Source: Gemmobacter sp034519525 (GTDB lineage Bacteria; Pseudomonadota; Alphaproteobacteria; Rhodobacterales; Rhodobacteraceae). From it: DNA of 64,000 nucleotides. Positions 9,054-18,042 of this stretch are shown here, piece after piece; position 1 is the first letter of the stretch, and every line of letters begins with the position of its first letter. A model generated the notes under the pieces. The model did not search any database and was not told where the DNA came from. It saw only the letters and a program-made list of their open reading frames with translations. The stretch covers positions 1 to 64,000 of the forward strand of contig JAXHOJ010000034.1 of the NCBI GenBank assembly GCA_034519525.1, given 5' to 3'. The position numbers and the translations under genes were made by a program.

Positions 9054-9064
9054 AAAAAAAAAAA
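9054..9064 (-). terminator. T11 run downstream of yaiI, possible weak terminator
   Basis: Eleven consecutive A residues on the plus strand give T11 on the minus strand 23 bases after the yaiI stop. This is unusual in such GC-rich DNA. A stem in front of it is poor, so true intrinsic termination is uncertain. The run is also a likely site of sequencing or replication slippage. Confidence 0.35.
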
Positions 9065-9086
9065 GCGATACGGGCCTGTGCAGCGG

Positions 9087-9547
9087 TCAGCGCAGCTTTG
9101 CCGCCCGGACCGCGCGATCCAGCGTTTCCAGAAAGCGCGAGCGGTCGGCCTTGGAAAACGGGCGGCCACCGCCCTGGCGGAAGGGATCGGCGCTGCGCAG
9201 ATCCTGCATCAGATCGCGTGTGGCCAGCACATTGCCGATATTCGCCGGGGTCAGCGCCTCGCCATTGTGTTTCACCACCTGCGCGCCGGATTCCACGCAT
9301 TTCGCGGCCAGCGGAATATCCCCCGTCACCACGACATCGCGGGGGCCTGCCTGCGGTCGGCGATCCATTTATCAGCCTCGTCCGGGCCATCGGAAACGAA
9401 GACGCTGTCGACCAGCGGATTGGCCGAGGGCCGGATGCCGCCATTCGACACCAGCACCATGCGGATGCGGTGGCGGGTGGCCACAGTTTCCGCCTCGGCC
9501 TTCACCGGGCAGGCATCGGCGTCGATGTAGATGACCGGATCAGTCAT
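9087..9547 (-). pseudogene. YaiI/YqxD family (DUF188) protein, one frame break
   Basis: This is a small conserved bacterial protein of the UPF0178/YaiI family, with a PIN-like fold and unknown biochemical role. The start at 9547 reads MTDPVIYIDADACPVKAEAE, the family's N-terminal acidic signature. The frame breaks near 9350 after DEADKWIADR and resumes as DVVVTGDIPLAAKCVESGA, then a C-terminal RSADPFRQGGGRPFSKADRSRFLETLDRAV. The span of 461 bases lacks one base, and restoring it gives about 153 residues, the family length. The likely missing base is a C in CGCCAG. It overlaps fghA by 8 bases. Confidence 0.88.
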
Positions 9548-10366
9548 ACAGCGCTGCGGCGTGGAAGCCGATGTGGTCTTCGATGAAGGTCGAGACGAAG
9601 AAATAGCTGTGGTCATAGCCCTTCTGCATCCGGAAGATGCCGCCCTGACGGCGCGCGGCCATGGCCTCGGCCAGGGCTTCGGGTTTCAGCAGGTCCAGAA
9701 ACTGATCCGAGCCGCCCTGATCAATCAGGATCGGGCCGTCAAAGCCGCGTTTCTTCATCAGAAGGGTCGCATCATGCGGGGCCCATTTCGCCTCATCCTT
9801 GCCCAGATAGGCGGTGAACTGCTTGCGGCCCCAGTCGCTGGCCGTGGGGTTGGCGATGGGTGCAAAGGCCGAGACCGAGCGGAAGCGGCCCGGAAAGCTC
9901 ATGGCGATGGTCAGCGCGCCATGGCCGCCCATCGAATGGCCGGTGATCGCCTGCCGTTCTTCGGCCACGGGAAAGGTTTTGAACAGCAGGTCGGGCAGTT
10001 CATCGGTGACGTAATCCCACATGCGGAAATGGGTGGACCACGGCTTTTCGGTGGCGTTCACGTAGAAGCCCGCGCCCTGCCCCAGATCATAGGCCTCGTC
10101 ATTGGCCACGCCCCGCGCGGCGAGGTGTCGGGGAAGACCAGCGCGATGCCCTGTTCGGCCGCCCAGACCTGCGCGCCGGACTTGATCATCGCGTTTTCAT
10201 GGGTGCAGGTCAGGCCCGACAGATACCACAGCACCGGCACCGGGCCATCTTCGGCCTCTGCGGGCAGGAACAGGCCAAAGGTCATGTCGCAGCCGGTGGA
10301 TTCGGAGGCATGGGTATAGACGCCCTGCACGCCACCGTAACAACGGTTTTCGGAGATGGTTTTCAT
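9540..10366 (-). pseudogene. fghA: S-formylglutathione hydrolase, one frame break
   Basis: This serine hydrolase cleaves S-formylglutathione to formate and glutathione, the last step of glutathione-dependent formaldehyde oxidation. The N-terminal part starts at 10366 (MKTISENRCYGGVQGVYTH) and contains VLWYLSGLTCTHENAMIKSGAQ. After a break near 10115 the frame resumes as VANDEAYDLGQGAGFYVNATEKPW and holds the nucleophile elbow GHSMGGHGAL and the late catalytic histidine region (YDHSYFFVSTFIEDH). The span of 827 bases implies one lost base (or two extra), giving about 275 residues. A GGAGGA site precedes the start, 12 bases after the AEC permease stop. No formaldehyde dehydrogenase is nearby. 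Confidence 0.93.
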
Positions 10367-10378
10367 CGGTGATCCTCC

Positions 10379-11311
10379 TCAGCCCGTGATCCAGGCTATG
10401 ACGGCTGTGACGGTCAGGATACTGGCCGCCGTGGAAATCAGGATGGCGGTCGATACGCGCTGCGGCGCGACGCCATAATGTTGCGCAAGGATATACAGAT
10501 TCCCGGCGACCGGAAGGCTGGCGGCGGCGATCATCACCCCGGCAGGCTGCGGATCAATGCGGAACAGCCAGAGCGCGGAAACCGCCACCAGCGCCGGATG
10601 CAGCACCAGCTTGGCAAAGGACAGCCAGACGGCATTGCCAAGGCGCGGCGCCCCCCGCCCGGCCAGAGAGGCGCCGATGGCAAACAGCGCGCCGGGGGTG
10701 GCCGCGCCCCCGAGGATGGCCAGAAATTCGTTCACCGGGCCGGGCAGCGGCAGGGCGGCGCCCGACCAGATCAGCCCCAGCACGATCGACACGATCATGG
10801 GGTTCTTCAGCAGCCAGCCCAGGGCCAGCAGTCGCCGAAGGTCGAGAGGCCGAGCGACCCGCCGCGCCGCCCCGGTGATGATGAGCGTGAAGAGCGAGGA
10901 AAACACCACCATATCCACGGTCAGCACCATCAGCACCGGCCCGGCGGCGGCAGGCCCCAGCAGCACCACCAGCATGGGCACCCCCAGAAAGCCGGTATTG
11001 CCGGACTGGGCGCATTGCGCCTCCATCGTGGCTTCTTCCAGCGGGGTACCGCGCCAGAGCGCCAGCGCCATGACGGTGACATAAAGCAGCAGCGAGGCCG
11101 AGAGATAGGCCAGGACGAAGGGCAGATCGAAAATCTCGGCCAGGCTCAGGTTCGCGGCAAAGCGGAACAGCATGGCCGAAAGCGCAAAGTAGAACACGAA
11201 TTTCGTGAGCCATCCCACCGCCTCGGGCGGGAAGATGCGGCGATGGCCGGCCCAGAAACCAAGGCCGATCAGCGCGAAGAAGGGCAGGGTTTTCAGAAGG
11301 ATGGCGATCAT
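10379..11311 (-). CDS. AEC-family (auxin efflux carrier type) transporter
   Basis: This is a membrane permease of the AEC family, whose bacterial members move organic acids such as malate or malonate. At 310 residues with about ten hydrophobic helices in two halves, it matches the usual size. The start MIAILLKTLPFFALIGLGFWAG is a typical AEC N-terminus. fghA follows 12 bases after the stop, so the two probably share a transcript. The substrate cannot be predicted. Confidence 0.87.
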   Translation of the reverse strand: MIAILLKTLPFFALIGLGFWAGHRRIFPPEAVGWLTKFVFYFALSAMLFRFAANLSLAEIFDLPFVLAYLSASLLLYVTVMALALWRGTPLEEATMEAQCAQSGNTGFLGVPMLVVLLGPAAAGPVLMVLTVDMVVFSSLFTLIITGAARRVARPLDLRRLLALGWLLKNPMIVSIVLGLIWSGAALPLPGPVNEFLAILGGAATPGALFAIGASLAGRGAPRLGNAVWLSFAKLVLHPALVAVSALWLFRIDPQPAGVMIAAASLPVAGNLYILAQHYGVAPQRVSTAILISTAASILTVTAVIAWITG

Positions 11312-11363
11312 GGGCGTCCGGGCGTTTGCCCGACCGTTTCACGTTGTGGCGAGGGATGCAAGG

Positions 11364-11426
11364 GAGGGGCGCCGCCCCTCTGGGCCTGCGGCCCATTCAC
11401 CCCGGGGTATTTTTGCCAAGAGGAAA
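11364..11426 (-). repeat. 3'-end element: TCCTCTTGGC..AAATACCCC plus two hairpins
   Basis: Read on the minus strand, directly after the stop of the acetyltransferase, the sequence is TTTCCTCTTGGCAAAAATACC followed by CCGGGG. Two perfect short-loop stems come next: GGGCC-GCA-GGCCC and GAGGGGC-GGC-GCCCCTC. The same layout recurs at 23971, 29186, 32504 and 63283, always in the sense direction behind a gene. Confidence 0.7.
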
Positions 11427-11849
11427 TCAGAAGGGCAGGATCATGTCCTGATGCGGGATGCCCGCATCATCGTAGATCTCGCCCACCGGGGTGAAGCCCA
11501 GTTTGGCATAAAAGCCCATGGCATGGCATTGCGCGCCCAGCCGGGCGCGGGTGACGCCGGGCATCTGGCGGAAATGCGCGATGCCCGCGCGGATCAGCTC
11601 GGCGCCAAGGCCCATGCCGCGCATTTCGGGCAGGACACAGACGCGGCCGATCTTGCCGGTATCCCCCCGGTGCAACAGGCGGGCGGTGCCCACCGGCCGA
11701 CCATCGAGCGTGGCGAGCAGGTGGATCGCCTCGGCATCCAGATCGTCGATCTCGTCGGCTTCGGCAATGCCCTGCTCCTCGATGAAGACCCGGTGGCGCA
11801 GGGCCACGCAGGCGGCGATATCATCGGTGGCGGCAATGATCGGGGTCAT
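11427..11849 (-). CDS. GNAT-family N-acetyltransferase (ElaA-like)
   Basis: This is a 140-residue acetyl-CoA-dependent acyltransferase. The N-terminus (IAACVALRHRVFIEEQGI) and the core (GRVCVLPEMRGMGLGAELIRAGIAHFR, with the pyrophosphate-binding RGMGLG loop) resemble ElaA-type GNAT proteins. The acceptor is unknown. Its ATG overlaps the dapE stop by ATGA, so it is translated with dapE. The repeated 3'-end element begins at its stop. Confidence 0.85.
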   Translation of the reverse strand: MTPIIAATDDIAACVALRHRVFIEEQGIAEADEIDDLDAEAIHLLATLDGRPVGTARLLHRGDTGKIGRVCVLPEMRGMGLGAELIRAGIAHFRQMPGVTRARLGAQCHAMGFYAKLGFTPVGEIYDDAGIPHQDMILPF

Positions 11850-12992
11850 GCGAAGTAATCCTGCAGGATGCGGGTATAGATCGCCTTCAGCTGATGGATC
11901 TGTTCCACCTCGATCCGTTCATCGACCTGGTGCATGGTCTTGCCGACCAGGCCGAATTCAACCACCGGGCAGTGGTTCTTGACGAAGCGCGCATCCGAGG
12001 TACCGCCCGAGGTGGAGAGTTCGGGGCTGCGGCCGGTTTCGGCCTGCACGGCGCGGGCGATCAGGGCGGAAAATGCGCCGGGCGGGGTGACGAAGCTTTC
12101 GCCGGAAATCTGGATGCGGGTGCTGATGGTCACGCCGGTTTCGGCCTGCACCGCCTGCGCATGGGCCTGCAGCCATTCCGTGAGGCTGGCGCCGGAATGG
12201 GCATCGTTGAAGCGGATGTTGACGGTGGCGCGGCCCTTGGCCGGAATGACATTGGTGGCGGGGTTGCCGCAATCAATGGTGGTGATGGCCAGGGTGGAGG
12301 CATCGAAATGGTCGGTGCCCTGATCCAGCGGTTCGGCCTCCAGCCGGGCGAGCAGGGTGACCAGCGCCGACATCGGGTTTTTCGCGCGGTGCGGATAGGC
12401 CGAATGGCCCTGCACGCCTTCGGCGGTGAACCAGCAGGTCATGCTGCCGCGGCGGCCGATCTTCATCATCTCGCCCATCACATTGGGGCAGGTGGGTTCG
12501 CCCACCAGACAATGCGACATGGTTTCGCCCTGCTGCGCCATCCAGTCCAGCAGCGCCACCGTGCCATGTTCGGCATCGCCTTCCTCATCGCCGGTGATGG
12601 CGAGGATCACGGCACCATCCGGCGGGGTCTGCGTCACGAAATCGACGGCCGCCGCGGCAAAGGCGGCGACGCCCGATTTCATGTCGGTGGCGCCGCGCCC
12701 ATACATCCAGCCGTCGACCACCGCCGCCGCCGAACGGGTCATGCGTCCAGGCGCCTGCATCGCCCACCGGCACCACATCGGTATGCCCGTTGAAGCCGAA
12801 GCTGCGGTTGGCGCCCCGGGCGCCCCAGCGGGCATAGAGATTGGCGATACCGCCGCGATCGACACGGGTGCAGGTGAAACCCGCATCCGTCAGCAGCCGG
12901 TCCAGCAGTTGCAGCGCGCCGCCTTCGGCGGGGGTGACGGAATTGCAGCGGATCAGATCGGCGGTCAGCGCGACGGGATCGACGGGGTGCAT
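11846..12992 (-). pseudogene. dapE: succinyl-diaminopimelate desuccinylase, one frame break
   Basis: This zinc amidohydrolase removes succinate from N-succinyl-LL-diaminopimelate in lysine and peptidoglycan precursor synthesis. The start at 12992 (MHPVDPVALTADLIRCNSVTP) has GGAAGGAG upstream. The N-terminal frame carries FNGHTDVVPVGDAGAWTHDPFGG with the metal histidine. The rest is one frame over from about 12730 (VVDGWMYGRGATDMKSGVAAF, then TGDEEGD with the catalytic acid). One extra G in a GGCGGCGGCGG run explains the break. The corrected length is 381 residues, matching DapE. In another genome context this could be called an M20 peptidase, but the DapE-specific GRGATDMKSG and DEEG blocks favour DapE. 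Confidence 0.94.
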
Positions 12993-13055
12993 GGCGGGCT
13001 CCTTCCCTGATGGCACAGGCATAAGGGGCGGGGCGGGCGCCTGCAAGCCGGGCCG

Positions 13056-13391
13056 TCAGTCGTAGAAGGGCGTCATCTGGGCGACGATGACCGAGTTTTC
13101 ATCCAGCGCCCGCTGCATCAGCTCGCGTTCTTCGGGGTCGATCTCGTCGCCTGCGGCTTCGCGTTCGTCCAGCGTGCCATAGCCTGACACATCAAGCGGG
13201 GCGAGATCGGCCTGTTTCAGGATGGCCACGGTTTCGCGTACGGCCTCGGCCTCGTCGACGCCAGAGGCATAGATCATCAGCGCGGCGCCGGTGGCCTTGT
13301 CGGGCAGGCCGTCGCCGGTCTTGCGACCCACCTCGACCACCAGCGTGAACACCTGCTGCGGCCGTTTCACCTTGCTTTCATCGCTGCCCAT
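13056..13391 (-). CDS. conserved hypothetical protein (111 aa)
   Basis: I do not recognise a named family. The 111-residue protein is soluble-looking and acidic, with a charged central stretch (SGYGTLDEREAAGDEIDPEERELMQRALDEN). The pattern TLVVEVGRKTGDGLPDKATGAALMIYASG near the N-terminus suggests a beta-alpha fold. The start ATG at 13391 has only a weak ribosome-binding site (GGAGATCCGC). It lies 63 bases upstream of dapE on the same strand and may be co-transcribed with it. Codon use looks like that of its neighbours, so it is probably a real gene. Confidence 0.7.
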   Translation of the reverse strand: MGSDESKVKRPQQVFTLVVEVGRKTGDGLPDKATGAALMIYASGVDEAEAVRETVAILKQADLAPLDVSGYGTLDEREAAGDEIDPEERELMQRALDENSVIVAQMTPFYD

Positions 13392-13450
13392 GCGGATCTC
13401 CTGCTACTGGCGCCCACCTATGCCGGAAAGGGGCTGTGGGGCAAGCCGGA

Positions 13451-13495
13451 TCAGGGTGTTTCGGGTCAGGGCTGTTCGGGTCAGGGCAGTTCGGG
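13451..13495. repeat. three tandem 15-bp units at the yetF 3' end
   Basis: TCAGGGTGTTTCGGG, TCAGGGCTGTTCGGG and TCAGGGCAGTTCGGG follow each other at 13451, 13466 and 13481. The last unit spans the stop codon of the YetF-type gene. If translated in the alternative minus-strand frame they would give a PDPxx pentapeptide repeat. Slippage is the simplest origin. Confidence 0.75.
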
Positions 13496-14171
13496 GGCAA
13501 CCCAATCGGTGCGGGCGCAATGCGGGCAGGCGGGCGGCGGCGGCACGGGAGACAGGGCGCCGCAGAAGGCACAGCAGGCGGAATCGCCATCGGCGGGGGG
13601 CAGCGGCTGCAGCTCGCATGGGGGTTCGATGCGCAGACCGGGGCGGGGCGGATCGGCGCGAAAGACCGACAGCTGGCCCATCGGCTCCAGATAGACCGCG
13701 CGCAACTCGCCCAGATTGCGGATGCCGTGCAGGCGCAGGAAAGCGGCAAGCTCCGTCGGCCCCATGTCGCGCTGGCGCAGCCCGCCGGTCAGGATGCGAC
13801 CGTCAGAGATCACCTGCACCGGGCGGCCATCCAGCAGGCGCTTGGCCCGGCGGAAGCGCAGGGTCAGATCATCCAGCAGTTTCGACAGGCCTACGATGAT
13901 CGCCACCACAGCCAGACAATGCAGCAGCGGCACATCGGGGTAGAACATGCCATCGCCCACCGCCGACCCGAGCGCGATCACCAGCAGGAATTCCACGATG
14001 GACATCTGCGCCACACTGCGCCCGCCGATCAGCCGCAGCATCAGCAGGGCAAAGCTGTAGATCACCAGGGTGCGCAGCAGGAGTTTCCCGCCGGTGAACA
14101 GCGGCGGAGCACATCACCAGCACGCTGTGCAGCAGGCGCCCAAGATCAAAGGGCAGGATCGGATCTGTCAT
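13481..14171 (-). pseudogene. YetF/DUF421-family membrane protein with zinc-ribbon tail, one frame break
   Basis: This is a YetF-like (DUF421) inner-membrane protein, a family linked to spore or stress functions in Bacillus and of unknown role here. The short N-terminal segment starts at 14171 (MTDPILPFDLGRLLHSVLVMCS) and breaks near 14103. The main frame continues LLRTLVIYSFALLMLRLIGGRSVAQMSIVEFL with three membrane helices. The YetF cytoplasmic domain (RPVQVISDGRILTGGLRQRDMG) follows. The tail carries two CxxC pairs (CAFC and CPHC), an unusual addition that may bind zinc. One extra G between GCC and CTG explains the break, and the corrected protein has 229 residues. Confidence 0.82.
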
Positions 14172-14340
14172 GGCGGGGTTCTGGTCCGGTTGCGGCGTGT
14201 TGTGGTTGGGGTGTCTGGGCGCAGAAGGCAACGCCGCCCTTTGCTGCTGGTTCCGCCATCCTGTTGCAAGGCGGGGGTCGGCAGGCTGGGGAACCGCGCC
14301 TGAAGCCCGGCGTTGTGCGGTATCCATTGCAGGGTCCAGC

Positions 14341-15576
14341 ATGAACCAGCCAGATTTCACCGCCCCGCCCCGGTCGCGCAGCCTGCGCATCGGCACCCCC
14401 TTCTGGGCCGAGACGCCCAATATCTCGGCCCCGTGCCTGCCTGCGCCATCGCAGCGCGGCTGGGATGTCATCATCGTGGGCACCGGGATCGGCGGCGCCC
14501 TGCTGGCCGAGGCGCTGACGCGCAAAAAGCAGCGGGTGCTGCTGCTGGACCGGCGGCAGCCGCTGCGCGGGTCCACGCTGGCCTCGACCGCGATGATCCA
14601 GCACGAGATCGACGTTCCGCTGCACCGGCTGGCCCGGCAGATCGGAGCCGCGGATGCCGGGCGGGCCTGGCGGCGGTCTGCGCGTGCTGTGGAGGATCTG
14701 CTGGCGCTGACGGCAGAATTGAAGATCGACTGCCGGATGGAACGCAAGCAGGCGCTGTATCTGGCGGGCGATGACATGGGCCACCGCGCCATGATGATGG
14801 AGGCAGAGGCCCGGCAGCAGGCCGGGATTGCCGCCGATTATCTGGATGCGGCGGCGTTGCAGCACAGGTTCGGCATCGACCGGACCGGGGCGATATTGTC
14901 TGACATTTCCGCCTCGGCCAATCCGGCACAGCTGGCGGCGGGGCTGCTGGCGGTGGCGCAGGCGCGCGGGGCAGAGATCGTATCCCCCGCCGAAGTCACG
15001 GATATCATGGAGTTTTCGGATGGGGTGGCGCTGGCCCTGGCCGATGGCAAGATTCTGTCCGCAGGGGCTGTGGTGTTCTGCACCGGATATGAATTTCTGC
15101 CCGCGATGCAAAGCGCGCGCCACCGCATCGCCTCGACCTGGGCGCTGGTGTCGGAGGCGGGGCTGAAGCTGCCGGACTGGTTGAACCGGATGCTGGTCTG
15201 GGAAGCGGCGAACCCCTATCTGTATTTCCGCACGGCGCCCGGCGGGCGGATCGTGGCCGGGGGCGAGGATGTGGGCGATGCAACGCTTTACACCGATGCC
15301 GCCGTGATGCGGCGCAAGGCCCGTGCGATTGCCGAAAAGCTGCGCAAGCTGACCGGCATCCGCATCGACAAACCGGCCTATGTCTGGGCGGCGGCCTTTG
15401 GCGAAACCTCGGACGGGTTGCCGATCATCGGGGCGGTGCCGGGTATGAAACGGGTGCAGGCAGTGATGGGCTTTGGCGGCAATGGTATCACCTATGCGAT
15501 GATTGCTGCGCAGGTGGTGGCCGCCACGCTGGAGGGCAGCACCGATCCCGACGCCGATCTGTTCGCCTATCGCTGA
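14341..15576 (+). CDS. FAD-dependent oxidoreductase (DAO family)
   Basis: This is a D-amino-acid-oxidase-type flavoprotein of 411 residues. The dinucleotide-binding motif GWDVIIVGTGIGGALLAEAL is followed by the FAD-contacting acidic strand end (VLLLDRRQP). The C-terminal FGETSDGLPIIGAVPGMKRV and GFGGNGITYAMIAAQ are the second FAD-contact region typical of glycine oxidase- and sarcosine oxidase-like enzymes. The start at 14341 (MNQPDFTAPPRSRS) replaces a longer open frame that overlaps the divergent YetF gene. The gene stands alone on the plus strand and its end overlaps the convergent lpxK by 10 bases. The substrate is unknown. Confidence 0.85.
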   Translation: MNQPDFTAPPRSRSLRIGTPFWAETPNISAPCLPAPSQRGWDVIIVGTGIGGALLAEALTRKKQRVLLLDRRQPLRGSTLASTAMIQHEIDVPLHRLARQIGAADAGRAWRRSARAVEDLLALTAELKIDCRMERKQALYLAGDDMGHRAMMMEAEARQQAGIAADYLDAAALQHRFGIDRTGAILSDISASANPAQLAAGLLAVAQARGAEIVSPAEVTDIMEFSDGVALALADGKILSAGAVVFCTGYEFLPAMQSARHRIASTWALVSEAGLKLPDWLNRMLVWEAANPYLYFRTAPGGRIVAGGEDVGDATLYTDAAVMRRKARAIAEKLRKLTGIRIDKPAYVWAAAFGETSDGLPIIGAVPGMKRVQAVMGFGGNGITYAMIAAQVVAATLEGSTDPDADLFAYR

Positions 15577-16541
15577 GGCAGCAGGCCCAATCCTTGCAGC
15601 CGTGCATCGAGTTCGGCCCAGCCCTGCAGCCGCAGCCGCACCGGCAGCGTCAGCACGCGGGGGCGAAAGGCGGCGGGCAGGCGGACGGCATCTTTTTCGG
15701 TGGTCACCAGCTGGGCGCCCAGCGCCAGAGCCTCTGTCTCAATCCGGGTCAGCAGCGCGGGCGACAGCGGTTGATGATCGGCCAGCGCCTCGGCCCGCAC
15801 GACAATGGCGCCTTCGGCCCGCAGGGTGGCAAAGAATTTGGCAGGATGGCCGATGCCCGCAAAGGCAAAGACCCGTTCGCCCTGCCAGCCCATGCCCATC
15901 GGCAGCGGCTCCAGTCGGCCGCGCAGGCGGGGCAGCGTCATGGGCCAGCGCGTATCGAAATCTTCCTGCGCATCCGGGCTGCCGATGGTCAGCACATAAT
16001 CGGCGCGGGCGAGGCCCGCCGCCACCGGCTCGCGCAGCGGGCCTGCGGGCAGGCACAGGCCATTGCCAAAGCCACGTTCGGCATCGGCCACCAGGATCGA
16101 CAGATCCTTGACCACCTCGGGGTTCTGAAAGCCGTCATCCAGCAGGATGGCCTTTGCCCCTGCCGCTTCGGCCGCTCGCACACCTGCGGCACGATCCTTC
16201 GCCACCCAGACCGGGGCAAAGGGCGCCAGCAGCAGGGGTTCATCGCCCACCTCCTCGGCCAGATGCCGGGGTTCGACACGCAGGGGGCCGGGCAGGCGCC
16301 CGCCATAGCCGCGCGTCACCACATGCAACCCGGCATAGCGTTCCAGCAGCGCCAGCGCCGTGGGGGTCTTGCCGGTGCCGCCGATCGACAGATTGCCGAT
16401 GCAGATCACCGGCACGCCCGCGCGATAGCCGGGCTGGCGCAGACGGCGGGCCGTGGCCGTGGCATAAAACCGCCCCAGCGGCGACAGCAGCCGGGCCAGC
16501 AGGCTGGGGCGGGGCAGATACCAGAAGCGGGGTTGTTGCAT
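15567..16541 (-). CDS. lpxK: tetraacyldisaccharide 4'-kinase
   Basis: LpxK phosphorylates the 4' position of the lipid A disaccharide at the inner face of the cytoplasmic membrane. The 324-residue protein begins MQQPRFWYLPRPSLLARLLSP, an amphipathic membrane-associating N-terminus. It holds the Walker A-like GNLSIGGTGKTP near residue 50 and the family blocks VVTRGYGGR and ILLDDGFQNPEV (catalytic acid region). The ATG shares a base with the stop of the waaA-like gene (TGATG), so the two are coupled. Length and motifs are normal. Confidence 0.95.
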   Translation of the reverse strand: MQQPRFWYLPRPSLLARLLSPLGRFYATATARRLRQPGYRAGVPVICIGNLSIGGTGKTPTALALLERYAGLHVVTRGYGGRLPGPLRVEPRHLAEEVGDEPLLLAPFAPVWVAKDRAAGVRAAEAAGAKAILLDDGFQNPEVVKDLSILVADAERGFGNGLCLPAGPLREPVAAGLARADYVLTIGSPDAQEDFDTRWPMTLPRLRGRLEPLPMGMGWQGERVFAFAGIGHPAKFFATLRAEGAIVVRAEALADHQPLSPALLTRIETEALALGAQLVTTEKDAVRLPAAFRPRVLTLPVRLRLQGWAELDARLQGLGLLPQR

Positions 16542-17719
16542 CAGGATTCCCCCAACATGTTGCGCATCAGGTTCAGGCAGCGTTCCGTCGCCTCGGCCCC
16601 GTCGGAAGACACGCTCCAGGCGGCCTGGGCCAGCCGGGCCGCGCGGTCGGGGGCCAGAAGTTCGCCCAATGCCTCGGCCAGTTCTGCCGGGGTGCCCACG
16701 GGGCGGGTGGCGCGGGCGGCACCCAGCCTGTCCACCGCCTTGGCCCAATCGCCGGTGCGCGGGCCCGTCATCAGGGCAGAGCCCAGCGCCGCCGCCTCCA
16801 TCGGGTCGCGCAGCGCGCCGGGGCCCGCCAGCGTGCCGCCCAGATAGGTGATGGGGGCCAGCCGATACCACAGGCCCATTTCGGCGGAATCGACGAAATA
16901 CACCTCAACCTCGGCATCCGGGTCTTCTTCGGCGCTGCGCCGGGCGGTGATCCAGCCTTCGTCCGCCGCGATCTGCGCCGCCACCGCATCCGACCGGGCC
17001 GGATCTTCGGGCACCACGATCAGCAACAGCCGATGGGCCAGACGCAGGCAGGCACGATGCGCAGCCAGAATGGCGGGCAGTTCGGCCTCGGGCAGACCGG
17101 CGGCCAGCCAGACCGGGCGGGTGGCCAGCAGGTGGGCCAGCGCGGCACGCTCCGCCTCGTTACAGGGCAGCGCGGCGCTGGGTTCTTCCATCCGCCCGGT
17201 CACGATGGCATCCGACCCGGCCCGCAGCAGTGCCCGCGCCGCCGCCCCATCCACCGCATGAATGGCGTGCATCTGATCCAGCCCGGCACGCACCAGACCG
17301 GGGAACCAGCGTTCGCGGCCATCGGGCAGGCAGGGCGCGCCACATTCGATCATCGCCACCGGCACCGCCCGGCGCTTCAGTTCTGTCAGCGCGACGGGCC
17401 GCAGCTCGCCCCCGGCCAGAAACACGGCATCGGGGCGCCAGTGATCCAGAAAGGCCCGCACCGGCGCCGCGCGATCCACCGGCGGCGGCTGCCAGATCGC
17501 ATCGCCCATTGCGGCGGGTGCATCCCCCCCGGTCAGCAGCACGGCATGGCCATCTTCCGCGCCGATGCGGCGGGCCAGTTCGGCCACGCCTTTCGTCTGC
17601 ATCCCGGGTGCCAGATGCAACCAGACGAGCCGCCCTGCCGGTCTGGGCGGGGGCGGCTCTGCCGCGACATCAGGGGCGCGGACGGCGAGGGCGTAAAGTT
17701 TCAGGCCAAGGCCTGCCAT
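16541..17719 (-). CDS. waaA: Kdo transferase-like glycosyltransferase (GT30), divergent N-terminal motif
   Basis: This is a homologue of WaaA/KdtA, which adds Kdo to lipid IVA. The 392-residue protein keeps the C-terminal sugar-nucleotide half (GLWYRLAPITYLGGTLAG, then DPMEAAALGSALMTGPRT) in the expected places. In the N-terminal half the usual HA(S/x)VGE block, whose glutamate is the catalytic base in WaaA enzymes, reads VWLHLAPGMQTKGVAEL instead, so the base is not visible. The equivalent of the conserved WLAAST block is WLAAGLPEAE. It may be a second, divergent GT30 paralogue rather than the housekeeping enzyme. It sits between a DUF4170 gene and lpxK, as waaA does in relatives. Confidence 0.8.
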   Translation of the reverse strand: MAGLGLKLYALAVRAPDVAAEPPPPRPAGRLVWLHLAPGMQTKGVAELARRIGAEDGHAVLLTGGDAPAAMGDAIWQPPPVDRAAPVRAFLDHWRPDAVFLAGGELRPVALTELKRRAVPVAMIECGAPCLPDGRERWFPGLVRAGLDQMHAIHAVDGAAARALLRAGSDAIVTGRMEEPSAALPCNEAERAALAHLLATRPVWLAAGLPEAELPAILAAHRACLRLAHRLLLIVVPEDPARSDAVAAQIAADEGWITARRSAEEDPDAEVEVYFVDSAEMGLWYRLAPITYLGGTLAGPGALRDPMEAAALGSALMTGPRTGDWAKAVDRLGAARATRPVGTPAELAEALGELLAPDRAARLAQAAWSVSSDGAEATERCLNLMRNMLGES

Positions 17720-17733
17720 GGGATACCGGCCTA

Positions 17734-17979
17734 TCAGGCGCCCAGTTCTTCGGTGGGCGAGGCGGGCTGCGCCTCATCGCGCAGGCGGTGAATATGGGCG
17801 ATGAAATAGCGCATATGCGCATCATCCACCGTGCGCTGCGCCTCGGCCTTCCAGGCCGAAAACGCGCTTTGGTAATCGGGGAACATGCCAACCATGTGGA
17901 TGTTCGACACGTCCTTGAAGACGTTTTTCGAAGGGCTTACCAATTCCCCGCCAAAGACGAGGTGAAGACGCTGCGCCAT
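17734..17979 (-). CDS. DUF4170 domain protein
   Basis: This is a small (81-residue) soluble protein of the alphaproteobacterial DUF4170 family, which usually lies beside the Kdo transferase and lpxK. Its sequence MAQRLHLVFGGELVSPSKNVF followed by DVSNIHMVGMFPDYQSAFSAWK is characteristic. I chose the ATG at 17979 because an earlier ATG adds only seven residues (MQNGVWH) of no family character. Its role is unknown. Conserved linkage suggests lipid A or envelope metabolism. Confidence 0.85.
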   Translation of the reverse strand: MAQRLHLVFGGELVSPSKNVFKDVSNIHMVGMFPDYQSAFSAWKAEAQRTVDDAHMRYFIAHIHRLRDEAQPASPTEELGA

Positions 17980-18042
17980 GTGCCAGACTCCGTTCTGCAA
18001 CTGCAGCCACGCTAACCCATGGCGGCGGGAAGGGAAAGCCGG

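Noticed and set aside
9054..9064. Poly-A run as the tail of a mobile element
   Set aside because: No target-site duplication, flanking open frame or inverted repeat accompanies it. A terminator T-run of yaiI or slippage explains it better.
8980..9444. N-terminal extension of the DMT permease
   Set aside because: The extension is antisense-like, arginine-rich and overlaps yaiI. The hydrophobic protein begins at 8979.
13455..13497. CRISPR-like repeat array
   Set aside because: Three contiguous 15-bp units without spacers are a simple tandem repeat. No cas gene is present in the window.
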